DNA of 7,634 nt from Betaproteobacteria bacterium (lineage in GTDB: Bacteria; Pseudomonadota; Gammaproteobacteria; Burkholderiales; SG8-39), in assembly GCA_027317055.1 (NCBI GenBank), contig DAHVFK010000149.1, forward strand, positions 1-7,634. Direction: 5' to 3'. Position numbers and translations under genes: made by a program. Shown here one piece after another: positions 1-5,536 of this stretch. The notes beneath the pieces are model-generated. The model made no database searches. It had not been told where the DNA came from and was given only the letters and a program-made list of their open reading frames with translations. Positions within the stretch are counted from its first letter, which is position 1. The number at the start of each line of letters is the position of its first letter.

Positions 1-471
1 GCGCCGCTGTACGTCGGCAAGAGCGTCAACATGCGCGGCCGCGTGCTGGCGCACTTCGCCGACGACCTGCGCTCGGCGCGCAAAATGCAGCTCGCGCGCG
101 AGGTGCGGCGCATCGACTGGCAGCGCACCGCCGGCGAGCTGGGCGCGCTGCTGCGCGAGGCCGAGCTGGTCAAGGCGCTGGCGCCCGTCTTCGACCGGCG
201 CAGGCGCCGCACGGGCAAGCCCGCCCCGCTCAAGACCATCGCCTGGCCCTACCGCGGGCCGGTCGGCGTGGTGGAGCAGGACCGCGAGCGCGAGGCGAGC
301 GAGGTGCACGTGGTGCACAACTGGTGCTACCTCGGCACCGCGCAGTCCGAGTCCGAGCTCGCGGAGCTGCTCGAGGGCGGCTCGCGCCCGCGCTTCGACC
401 TCGACCAATACAAGATCCTCGCGCGCCATCTGTTGCATGGGCGCGCGCGGGTGGTCGAGCTTTCGGCCTGA
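1..471 (+). CDS. GIY-YIG nuclease, C-terminal part (partial, 5' end outside window)
   Basis: The frame is open from the first base, so the N-terminus is missing. The visible 156 residues begin with the YIG half of a GIY-YIG fold (Leu3-Tyr4-Val5-Gly6-Lys7), followed by the Arg-bearing helix (Arg12, Arg14). Then comes the block TAGELGALLREAELVK, whose glutamate (about Glu53) is the likely metal ligand. The closest family I recall is the UvrC N-domain/Cho type, a nuclease that incises damaged DNA. In many betaproteobacteria this domain is fused behind a DnaQ-like 3'-5' exonuclease, and the extra C-terminal tail (about residues 90-156) would suit either arrangement. The upstream domain cannot be seen, so full architecture is unknown. 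The stop lies 2 bp before the next ATG, which suggests an operon. Its neighbour recJ makes a DNA-repair role plausible, but that is inference. Confidence 0.85.
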   Translation, partial: APLYVGKSVNMRGRVLAHFADDLRSARKMQLAREVRRIDWQRTAGELGALLREAELVKALAPVFDRRRRRTGKPAPLKTIAWPYRGPVGVVEQDREREASEVHVVHNWCYLGTAQSESELAELLEGGSRPRFDLDQYKILARHLLHGRARVVELSA

Positions 472-473
472 CG

Positions 474-1505
474 ATGCACTGCGAGCTGCTGCTGCCTGCG
501 CTCTTTCCTACCCGCGAGCACGCGCGCGAGGCGCTCGGCGCGCTGCGCCTGCCCGCGCTCGAGCTGCTGCTCGCCCGCGGCCGGGCCTCGGGCGCCGAGC
601 CGCAGGCACCCGAGCAGTGGCTGGTCGAGGCCTTCGGCGGCGAGGCCGACAGCGAGCACGCGCCGGTCCCGGTCGGCGCGCTCACCGTGCTCGCCGACGG
701 CGGCGAGCCGGGCGACGCGCGCTGGCTGCGCGCCGACCCGGTGCACCTGCGCCTGGGCCGCGACGCGCCGGCACTGGTGCCGAGCGCCGCGTTCGAGGTC
801 TCGCGCGAGGAGGCCGAAGCCTTGTGCGAGGCGCTCAATCGCCATTTCGCCGGCGAGCTGACGCTCTACCCGCTCGCTCCCGCGCGCTGGTGCGCGCGCG
901 CCGCGCACGAGCTGACCGTCGCCGCCGAGTCGCCGCTCGAGGCCGCGGGCGGCGACGCACACGAGCGCCTCGCCGCGGGCAGCGGCGGCGCGCCCTGGCA
1001 CTCGCTGCTGACCGAGGCGCAGATGGTGCTGCACGCACATCCGGTGAACGCGGCGCGCGAGCGCCGCGGCGCGCCCACGTTGAACAGCCTGTGGCTGTGG
1101 GGCGCGGGCCGCGCGCCGCGCGACGCCGCAGGGCCGTGGCAATCGGTCTGCGCCGACGAGCCGCTTGCGCTCGGCCTGGCGCGGCTCGCCCGGATCGCGC
1201 GCCGGCCGCTGCCGGCCTCGGCCGAGGCCTGGTTCGCGTGCGCACCCGAGGACGGCCGCCACCTGCTGGTGCTCGACGCGCTGCGCGTCGCGCACGTGCT
1301 GGACGAGCCCGAGGCCTACACGGCGCGCCTGCGCGAGCTCGAAGCGCACTGGTTCGCGCCGCTGCTCGACGCGCTGCGCGCAGGTCGCATCGGCATGCTC
1401 ACGCTGCACGTTCCCGACGCGGCGGACGCGCGCTCGTTCGAGACCGTGCGCGGCGACCTGCGGCGCATCTGGCGCCGCCCGCACGCGCTCGAGCGCTACG
1501 CGTGA
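474..1505 (+). CDS. RpfE-type conserved protein (phosphoglycerate-mutase-like annotation)
   Basis: A 343-residue protein starting at the ATG 2 bp after the upstream stop; the open frame extends further 5', but that part overlaps the nuclease gene. I recognise the family from two blocks: A-D88-P-V-H-L-R-L-G-R near residue 90 and LNSLWLWGAG around residues 203-212. Both are typical of the 'regulatory protein RpfE type' group, named from the Xanthomonas rpf cluster and often annotated as cofactor-independent phosphoglycerate mutase-related. In xanthomonads and many betaproteobacteria this gene sits directly before recJ, as here. Its biochemical function is not established, so no reaction is assigned. 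There is no signal peptide or membrane segment. The stop overlaps the recJ GTG by 4 bases (GTGA), consistent with translational coupling. Confidence 0.8.
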   Translation: MHCELLLPALFPTREHAREALGALRLPALELLLARGRASGAEPQAPEQWLVEAFGGEADSEHAPVPVGALTVLADGGEPGDARWLRADPVHLRLGRDAPALVPSAAFEVSREEAEALCEALNRHFAGELTLYPLAPARWCARAAHELTVAAESPLEAAGGDAHERLAAGSGGAPWHSLLTEAQMVLHAHPVNAARERRGAPTLNSLWLWGAGRAPRDAAGPWQSVCADEPLALGLARLARIARRPLPASAEAWFACAPEDGRHLLVLDALRVAHVLDEPEAYTARLRELEAHWFAPLLDALRAGRIGMLTLHVPDAADARSFETVRGDLRRIWRRPHALERYA

Positions 1506-3223
1506 AGATCGTCGAGCGCACCTATGCCGAGGCGGACCGGCGCGCGCTCGAACGAGCGGGCGTTCACCCGGTGCTGGCGCGCGTATTCGCCGCCAGGCGC
1601 ATCGGCTCGGCCGCGGAGCTGGACTACGACGCCTCGCGCCTGCTCGCGCCTTCGCTGCTCGCCAACGCGGAGCAGGCGGGGGCGCTGCTCACCGACGCGA
1701 TCGCCGGCAGGCGGCGCATCCTCATCGTCGCCGACTACGACGCCGACGGCGCCACCGCGTGCGCGCTTGGCCTGCGCGCGCTGCGCAGCCTCGGCGCCGA
1801 GGTCCAGTACCTGGTGCCGGACCGCTTCGTGCTCGGCTACGGCCTGTCGCCCGAGCTGGTCGACCTCGCGGCCGGCCTGCGGCCCGAGCTGCTGGTCACG
1901 GTCGACAACGGCATCGCGAGCGTCGAGGGCGTGGCGCGGGCGCGCGCGCTGGGCATCGCGACGCTGGTCACCGACCACCACCTGCCGGGCCCCGAGCTGC
2001 CGGCGGCCGAATGTATCGTCAACCCGAACCAGCCCGGCTGCGGCTTTCCGTCCAAGGCCCTGGCGGGGGTGGGCGTCATGTTCTACGTCATGCTCGCGCT
2101 GCGCGCGGAGCTGCGCCGGCGCGGCGCCTTCGCCGCGCGGCCCGAGCCCAACCTGGGTACGCTCGCCGACCTGGTTGCGCTCGGAACCGTCGCCGACGTG
2201 GTGCCGCTGGATGCCAACAACCGCATCCTGGTCGCGCAGGGGCTCAAGCGCCTGCGGGCCGAGCGCGGCACTCCGGGCCTGAACGCGCTGCTGCGCGTCG
2301 CCGGGCGCTGGCCGGCGCAGGCCACCGGCTTCGACCTCGGCTTCGCCGCGGGCCCGCGCCTGAACGCGGCGGGGCGACTGGCCGACATGAGCCTAGGCAT
2401 CGAATGCCTCGTTACCGACGACGAGGCGCGCGCATCGAGCATCGCGCAGCAGCTCGACCAGCTCAACCGCGAGCGGCGCAAGATCGAGGGCCAGATGCTG
2501 GACGAGGCGCTGCTTGCCGCGGCCGACATCGAAGCCGCGCCGGGCGCCGCCGCGGCGCTGTTCGAGCCGGGCTGGCACCAGGGCGTGGTCGGGATCCTCG
2601 CTTCGCGCCTGCGCGAGCGCCTGCACCGCCCGGTGGTGTGCTTCGCGCGCGCGGGGGACGGCGCCAACGCCGGGCTGCTGCGCGGCTCCGGGCGCTCGAT
2701 CCCGGGCCTGCACCTGCGCGACTGCCTCGACCTGGTGGCCAAGCGCGAGCCGGGGCTGATCCTGCGCTTCGGCGGCCACGCGCAGGCTGCGGGCCTGACG
2801 CTGCACGAGCGCGACTTCGAGCGCTTCGGCGAGGCGTTCGAGCGCGCCGCCGCGGACACGATGCCGCCCGAGGCGCTCTCGCCAGTGATCGAGACCGACG
2901 GCGCGCTCGACCCGGCGCACGCCACGCTCGGCGTGGCGCAGCTGCTGGAAGAGCAGATCTGGGGCCAGGGCTTTCCGCAGCCGCTGTTCTGCGATACATT
3001 TTCCGTCGACGGCCAGCGCGTGGTGGGGGAGCGGCATCTCAAGCTGCGCCTGGTCAGGGACGGCCAGCGGTTCGATGCGATCAAGTTCAACGCCGTGGAC
3101 CCGCGCTCGGCGCAGCACGGCGGCGGCCTCGGCTCACGCATACGCGCCGCCTACCGGCTCACGGTGAACGAATTCAACGGCCAGAAGAACGTCCAGCTCA
3201 ATGTCGAGCACATCGAAGCCTAG
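1502..3223 (+). CDS. recJ: Single-stranded-DNA-specific exonuclease RecJ
   Basis: A 573-residue protein, the normal length for RecJ. It degrades single-stranded DNA 5'-3' in RecF-pathway recombination, mismatch repair and base-excision repair, acting in the cytoplasm. The DHH phosphoesterase core is complete: D78-Y-D-A-D82-G (motif I), D135-N-G, and D158-H159-H160 (the name-giving motif), then NP and GRLADM blocks. The DHHA1 domain follows with GWHQGVVGILASRL and a G424-G-H-A-Q-A-A-G motif that binds substrate, and a C-terminal OB-like region ends the protein. I chose the GTG at 1502 because it overlaps the preceding stop (GTGA) and gives the family N-terminus VKIVERTY; no good in-frame ATG lies nearby. 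No key residue is missing. Coupling to the upstream gene is likely because the ribosome-binding site is weak. Confidence 0.96.
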   Translation: MKIVERTYAEADRRALERAGVHPVLARVFAARRIGSAAELDYDASRLLAPSLLANAEQAGALLTDAIAGRRRILIVADYDADGATACALGLRALRSLGAEVQYLVPDRFVLGYGLSPELVDLAAGLRPELLVTVDNGIASVEGVARARALGIATLVTDHHLPGPELPAAECIVNPNQPGCGFPSKALAGVGVMFYVMLALRAELRRRGAFAARPEPNLGTLADLVALGTVADVVPLDANNRILVAQGLKRLRAERGTPGLNALLRVAGRWPAQATGFDLGFAAGPRLNAAGRLADMSLGIECLVTDDEARASSIAQQLDQLNRERRKIEGQMLDEALLAAADIEAAPGAAAALFEPGWHQGVVGILASRLRERLHRPVVCFARAGDGANAGLLRGSGRSIPGLHLRDCLDLVAKREPGLILRFGGHAQAAGLTLHERDFERFGEAFERAAADTMPPEALSPVIETDGALDPAHATLGVAQLLEEQIWGQGFPQPLFCDTFSVDGQRVVGERHLKLRLVRDGQRFDAIKFNAVDPRSAQHGGGLGSRIRAAYRLTVNEFNGQKNVQLNVEHIEA

Positions 3224-3593
3224 CGCCAGGCTGCGCATCCGCGCCGGCCGCACCGAGCTCGAAGTCGCGCTCGACGACACGCCCACGGTCGCGGCGCTGC
3301 TCGAGGCGCTGCCATTCGAATCCTCCGCCCGGACCTGGGGCGAGGAAGTCTACTTCGACGCCCCGATCTCGGTCGACCTCGAGCCGCATGCGCGCCAGAT
3401 CGTGGAGCCCGGCACGGTGTGCTTCTGGGTCGAGGGCTCGGCGCTCGCCCTGCCCTTCGGCCCGACGCCGATCTCGACCGACGGCCGGCCCAAGCTCGCC
3501 AGCCGCTGCAACGTGCTCGGCCGCGTGCTGGGCGACGCGCGCGCGCTGGCGAATGTGCGCGCGGGCGACAAGGTGCGCGTGGAGGCGGCCTGA
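3201..3593 (+). CDS. Cyclophilin-like-fold small protein
   Basis: A 130-residue protein whose ATG lies inside the end of recJ (23-bp overlap, different frame). The sequence has the pattern I associate with the TM1367-type 'cyclophilin-like fold' family: a beta-rich N-terminal half, a GEEVYFDAPI block (about residues 46-55), VEPGTVCFWVEGSALALPFGPTPIS (about 72-96), then RCNVLGRVLGD and a final beta strand. Members have the cyclophilin barrel but lack convincing prolyl-isomerase residues, and their function is unknown. There are no signal peptide or membrane segments, so it is probably cytosolic. The stop abuts the ATG of the next gene. The fold assignment rests on motif memory; function is not assigned. 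Confidence 0.75.
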   Translation: MSSTSKPSARLRIRAGRTELEVALDDTPTVAALLEALPFESSARTWGEEVYFDAPISVDLEPHARQIVEPGTVCFWVEGSALALPFGPTPISTDGRPKLASRCNVLGRVLGDARALANVRAGDKVRVEAA

Positions 3594-3806
3594 ATGCAGC
3601 GCAAGCGCGTCAATTCCTCCAAGGTCCGCTCGGTCGGCTATGACGAACAGAGCCAGACGCTCGAAGTCGAGCTGTCCAACGGACGCGTGTTCCAGTACCC
3701 CAAGGTCTCGCCCGAGGTGCACCGGCGCTTCATGGCGGCGCCCAACCCCACCAGCTTCTTCGAGGACCGCATCGAGGAGGACTACACGGGCAGGGAGATC
3801 CGATGA
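3594..3806 (+). CDS. KTSC-domain protein
   Basis: A 70-residue protein that begins on the base after the previous stop, with a GGAGG at 3581-3585 giving ideal spacing. It is almost entirely one KTSC domain: VNSSKVRSVGYDEQSQTLEV, NGRVFQYPKVSPEVHRRFMAA, and a tail ending in FFEDRIEEDYTGREIR. The domain is named after a lysyl-tRNA-synthetase-associated occurrence; its role is unknown, although association with nucleic-acid proteins has been suggested. Its position in an operon with recJ and a GIY-YIG nuclease fits that idea but does not prove it. The stop overlaps the thioesterase ATG (ATGA). Confidence 0.85.
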   Translation: MQRKRVNSSKVRSVGYDEQSQTLEVELSNGRVFQYPKVSPEVHRRFMAAPNPTSFFEDRIEEDYTGREIR

Positions 3807-4228
3807 GCCTCGCCGCCGAGATACAAGAGCGTCTCAAAGGCATCTTTCCCGAGCTGCTCGGGATCCGCCTGACCGAGGTCACGCCGGAGCGCGTGCTCGC
3901 TGAGCTCACGGTCCGACCCGAGATCTGCACCACCGGCGGCGTGATGCACGGCGGCGCCTTCATGGCCTTCGCCGATACCCTGGGCGCGGTCGGGACGATC
4001 GCCAACCTGCCGCCGGGCGCGCGCACCACCACGATCGAGTCGAAGACCAACTTCATCGGCGCGGCGCCGGTCGGCGCGCGCGTGATCGGCGAGTCGACCC
4101 CCCTCCATCGCGGCAGGACCACCATGGTGTGGCAGACGCGCATCAGCGCCGAGAGCGGCAAGCTGCTCGCGCTGGTGACCCAGACCCAGATGGTGCTTCC
4201 GGCACCCGCCAATTCCTCGGGAAATTAA
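3803..4228 (+). CDS. PaaI-family hotdog thioesterase
   Basis: A 141-residue single-domain hotdog-fold protein of the PaaI/4HBT type, which hydrolyses acyl-CoA or aryl-CoA thioesters. The long hotdog helix carries the signature GVMHGGAFMAFADTLG with His49-Gly50-Gly51 and Asp58, the expected catalytic or substrate-polarising region. The beta strand TTIESKTNFIGAAPVG then follows, with the terminal strands VWQTRI and LLALVTQTQMVL. Length is typical and nothing is missing. The start is supported by GGGAG about 8 bases upstream and by the 4-base overlap with the KTSC gene stop. It is the last operon gene. The physiological substrate cannot be told from sequence; paa catabolic genes are not visible. 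Confidence 0.92.
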   Translation: MSLAAEIQERLKGIFPELLGIRLTEVTPERVLAELTVRPEICTTGGVMHGGAFMAFADTLGAVGTIANLPPGARTTTIESKTNFIGAAPVGARVIGESTPLHRGRTTMVWQTRISAESGKLLALVTQTQMVLPAPANSSGN

Positions 4229-4236
4229 ATTTCCCG
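4218..4236 (+). terminator. Hairpin across the operon's final stop codon (weak terminator candidate)
   Basis: CGGGAAAT (4218-4225) and ATTTCCCG (4229-4236) form a perfect 8-bp stem whose 3-base loop is the thioesterase stop TAA. It lies where an operon terminator is expected, but no T-run follows, so intrinsic termination is uncertain. It could instead stabilise the mRNA 3' end. Confidence 0.35.
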
Positions 4237-4333
4237 GCGACCAGCGTTGCCGCCTACGCCTTGTCGGGCGCTAGGTCGAGGTGTCCATTTTATCGAATGA
4301 GGTTCCTGCGTCGCTTGCAAGCGCTGGTTAGGC
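4237..4333 (-). other. Degenerate attC-like end of the cassette array
   Basis: On the - strand the higA stop codon lies inside GCCTAAC (complement of 4327-4333), a perfect R'' box (RYYYAAC), a common arrangement in cassettes. About 90 bases downstream, ACCAGCG (4240-4246) pairs with CGCTGGT (4322-4328), so the region can fold as a long imperfect palindrome. No R' box (GTTRRRY) is found on the - strand before the thioesterase gene, so this is at best a decayed or half attC. No gene is visible in this stretch. Confidence 0.4.
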
Positions 4334-4621
4334 CGCCGTGAGCTTGACCTTGCCGACATTGCCGAGCTTCACCCGTTGCTTCGCCTGCCAAAGATCGTAG
4401 TTGTATTGCATCGCAAGCCAGCTTTCGGGCGAACGGCCCAGCGCCTTGGAACGCCTCAACGCCATCTCGGGGCTGATGCCACTTGCGCCCGTGAGGATGC
4501 GATTCAGGGTCGAGGCAGCCACACCCAACTTTGCGGCGAGTTCCCGGCCACTCAGATTGTTCGGCTCCAGATACACCTCGGTAATGAACCCACCCGGATG
4601 GGGCGGATTGTGCATGGCCAT
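4328..4621 (-). CDS. higA: HigA-family antitoxin (XRE helix-turn-helix)
   Basis: A 97-residue protein with the classical HigA start (MHNPPHPGGFITEVYLEP), then an XRE-type helix-turn-helix at about residues 24-50 (SGRELAAKLGVAASTLNRILTG) and the family C-terminal part RSPESWLAMQYNYDLWQA. HigA binds and neutralises the HigB mRNA interferase and represses its own operon. The ATG overlaps the stop of the preceding higB fragment (TAATG), the normal higBA layout with toxin first. A second ATG two codons in is an alternative start. The HigA frame is intact although the toxin is truncated, so it is an orphan antitoxin here; it might still counter a related HigB elsewhere. The stop codon is part of an attC-type R'' box, suggesting origin as an integron cassette. 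Confidence 0.92.
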   Translation of the reverse strand: MAMHNPPHPGGFITEVYLEPNNLSGRELAAKLGVAASTLNRILTGASGISPEMALRRSKALGRSPESWLAMQYNYDLWQAKQRVKLGNVGKVKLTAA

Positions 4622-4743
4622 TAGTGATAGTCCTCATAGTCCAGGACGTAGGCGTGTCCGTCCTTAAATTCAAAAGTCACGCGCCAGTTACCATTCACCC
4701 ACACCGACCAGCGACCTCGTTCTTCCCCCTTCAACTGTCCGCG
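4621..4743 (-). pseudogene. higB: HigB toxin, C-terminal fragment (5' half missing)
   Basis: On the - strand the frame ending at 4621 encodes about 40 residues. They include QLKGEERGRWSVWVNG, then NWRVTFEF, then a KDG-HAYVLDYEDYH ending. This is the conserved second half of HigB (RelE/ParE superfamily ribosome-dependent mRNA interferase), normally about 90 residues. The first 50 or so residues, with the start codon and N-terminal helices, are absent; an in-frame TAA at 4744-4746 closes the frame. The break coincides with the end of the neighbouring attC (GTTGAAG, complement of 4729-4735), so loss by cassette recombination or array rearrangement is likely. It cannot make a normal toxin. It is too short to appear as an ordinary ORF with a start codon; I found it by translating the gap upstream of higA. 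Confidence 0.85.
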
Positions 4744-4796
4744 TTACCCGGCGCGCGACGCCTTATCGCGCGTCCGGGTTGAACGCGCTGTTAGAG
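4729..4796 (-). other. attC recombination site of the brnT/brnA cassette
   Basis: Reading the - strand: R'' CTCTAAC (4796-4790), a 5-base spacer, L'' GTTCAACCCGG, a central palindromic part (CGCGCG arms around ATAAGGCGT), L' CCGGGTAAC (4751-4743), and R' GTTGAAG (4735-4729). L'' and L' pair except for two extra bases in L'', which would be extrahelical in the folded bottom strand, as required for IntI recognition. The total length of 68 bp is within the attC range. R' deviates from GTTRRRY in the last base, as expected when the flanking half belongs to whatever sequence recombined there, here the truncated higB. Confidence 0.8.
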
Positions 4797-5031
4797 AGCG
4801 CCGCGCATGATGCTCCGCGTACGCATCTAGCAGTCGCCGGATCATGCGTTGATATTGGGTGTTGTGCTTCAGCGCCTCGCGTTTAAAGAATTCCACGCTG
4901 CGCTTGCTCAGCGCGATCGTCACCTTGACCCCTTCATCCCGGAAAGCGAGATCCTCCGGTAGAGGCAGGAAGTCAGGAACGACCTTTGGGTTCCCGAGTG
5001 GTTCGTCCGTGTACCTGGTTTTCTCGCTCAT
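4744..5031 (-). CDS. brnA: BrnA/CopG-type antitoxin with attC-encoded tail
   Basis: A 95-residue protein resembling the antitoxins that follow BrnT toxins. The N-terminal part PKVVPDFLPLPEDLAFRDEG is followed by a ribbon-helix-helix DNA-binding unit at about residues 34-72 (VKVTIALSKRSVEFFKREAL, then HNTQYQRMIRRLLDAYAEH). Such antitoxins bind the toxin and repress the operon. It overlaps the end of the toxin gene by 59 bases, so translation is probably coupled. From about residue 76 the frame runs into the attC: the R'' box is read as Ser-Leu-Thr and the stop TAA lies inside the L' box. The basic last 20 or so residues are therefore specified by the recombination site rather than by the antitoxin fold. 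Family membership is clear; exact subfamily name (BrnA versus generic CopG) is less so. Confidence 0.82.
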   Translation of the reverse strand: MSEKTRYTDEPLGNPKVVPDFLPLPEDLAFRDEGVKVTIALSKRSVEFFKREALKHNTQYQRMIRRLLDAYAEHHARRSLTARSTRTRDKASRAG

Positions 5032-5293
5032 AGATTTGCTTTCCCTTTCGCCAATAGCCCGCGCCGATGATGCGAATCACTGCGTCGCGATAAGTGAAGC
5101 GGACAGTGAGTACGCCGCCATCTACCCATCCGAAGCAGAAATACCGCTGCTCACTTGTGCTATGGGTTTGGTCTTCCGCGATGACGCGCCTGGTATCCGC
5201 GAAGGCGATTTGCGCCATCGAGAAGGCAACCCCATGCTTCTTCCGGTTCGCCCGATCCTTCCGTGGATCCCAATCGAACCGTGCCTTCGCCAT
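4973..5293 (-). CDS. brnT: BrnT-family toxin (DUF497)
   Basis: A 106-residue protein of the BrnT family, RelE-fold ribonucleases that inhibit translation. It begins MAKARFDWDPRKDRANRKKHGVAF, the typical FxWDxxKxxxNxxKHGVxF opening. The middle part DTRRVIAEDQTHSTSEQRYFCFGWVDGGVLTVRFTYRD is also characteristic, and the core ends in RIIGAGYWRKGKQIYERENQ. The last dozen residues overlap the antitoxin gene. Length is slightly above the usual 90-95 because of that tail. It is the first gene of the cassette, preceded by a 72-base leader with an operator-like set of inverted repeats. No strong Shine-Dalgarno sequence is visible. Both genes appear intact, so the module may be functional. Confidence 0.92.
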   Translation of the reverse strand: MAKARFDWDPRKDRANRKKHGVAFSMAQIAFADTRRVIAEDQTHSTSEQRYFCFGWVDGGVLTVRFTYRDAVIRIIGAGYWRKGKQIYERENQVHGRTTREPKGRS

Positions 5294-5311
5294 CGCAGAA
5301 GATTAGCACGA

Positions 5312-5341
5312 ATATGGTGTATTAGCCATATCAGCGTATGG
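5312..5341 (-). promoter_or_regulatory. Operator-like inverted repeats upstream of brnT
   Basis: ATATGG (5312-5317), CCATAT (5326-5331) and GTATGG (5336-5341) form alternating half-sites of the same motif, beginning about 19 bases before the brnT start. Ribbon-helix-helix antitoxins bind such repeats, so autorepression by BrnA is a reasonable inference. The AT-rich centre (TAATAC on the - strand) could hold the -10 element; no clear -35 is seen. Confidence 0.45.
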
Positions 5342-5365
5342 CCATCTTGCGGCGGCGCCTGCGCT

Positions 5366-5442
5366 CTCTAACGTTCACGCCCACCGGCGCGCGCAGCCGG
5401 TCGGTTGAGTTGGCACGACGCGTTGCGCGCGTCCAAGTGGGG
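5366..5442 (-). other. attC site of the HNH cassette, R'-side part (split by the IS)
   Basis: On the - strand this holds R' GTTAGAG (5372-5366), L' GTGGGCGTG (complement of 5376-5384), and a variable central part with two hairpins: ACCGGC/GCCGGT at 5383-5401 and GACGCG/CGCGTC at 5417-5433. The GTGGGG at 5437-5442 (+ strand) is one half of L''; the other half lies beyond the IS at 6840. Confidence 0.75.
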
Positions 5443-5449
5443 TGATGGG

Positions 5450-5464
5450 ATGGACTCCTCCCGC
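5450..5464 (+). repeat. IS left subterminal inverted repeat
   Basis: ATGGACTCCTCCCGC, the exact reverse complement of 6822-6836. Seven bases of IS (5443-5449) lie outside it. Confidence 0.92.
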
Positions 5465-5523
5465 TCTTTATTCGGCATCATCGTGCCACGCTGAGATCTG
5501 GTCATTTCAGCTAAACAGAGACA

Positions 5524-5533
5524 GGAGGAGTCC
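5524..5533 (+). promoter_or_regulatory. Transposase ribosome-binding site complementary to the left IR
   Basis: GGAGGAGTCC, ending 3 bases before the transposase ATG, contains the Shine-Dalgarno AGGAGG. It is the perfect 10-base reverse complement of 5452-5461 in the left inverted repeat. In any transcript entering the IS from outside, the repeat could pair with and hide this site, a known way for insertion sequences to limit read-through expression. Confidence 0.6.
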
Positions 5534-5536
5534 GAG

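Larger units (their letters stand above)
4735..5371 (-). mobile_element. Integron gene cassette carrying brnT/brnA
   Basis: The segment lies between two G^TT recombination points on the - strand: GTTAGAG (complement of 5366-5372) at its upstream edge and GTTGAAG (complement of 4729-4735) at the end of its attC. It is 637 bp with one toxin-antitoxin pair and a 3' attC, the usual cassette layout. Base composition is visibly less GC-rich than the operon to the left. Toxin-antitoxin cassettes are common in large chromosomal integrons and are thought to stabilise arrays. Confidence 0.75.

Noticed and set aside
1165..3903. Very long open frames in other frames and on the - strand across the recJ operon
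   Set aside because: They are Arg/Ala/Pro-rich, lack family motifs and result from the high GC content, whereas the overlapping frames encode recognisable proteins.
4218..4236. Confident Rho-independent terminator
   Set aside because: The stem is good but no T-run follows, so it is listed only as a weak candidate.
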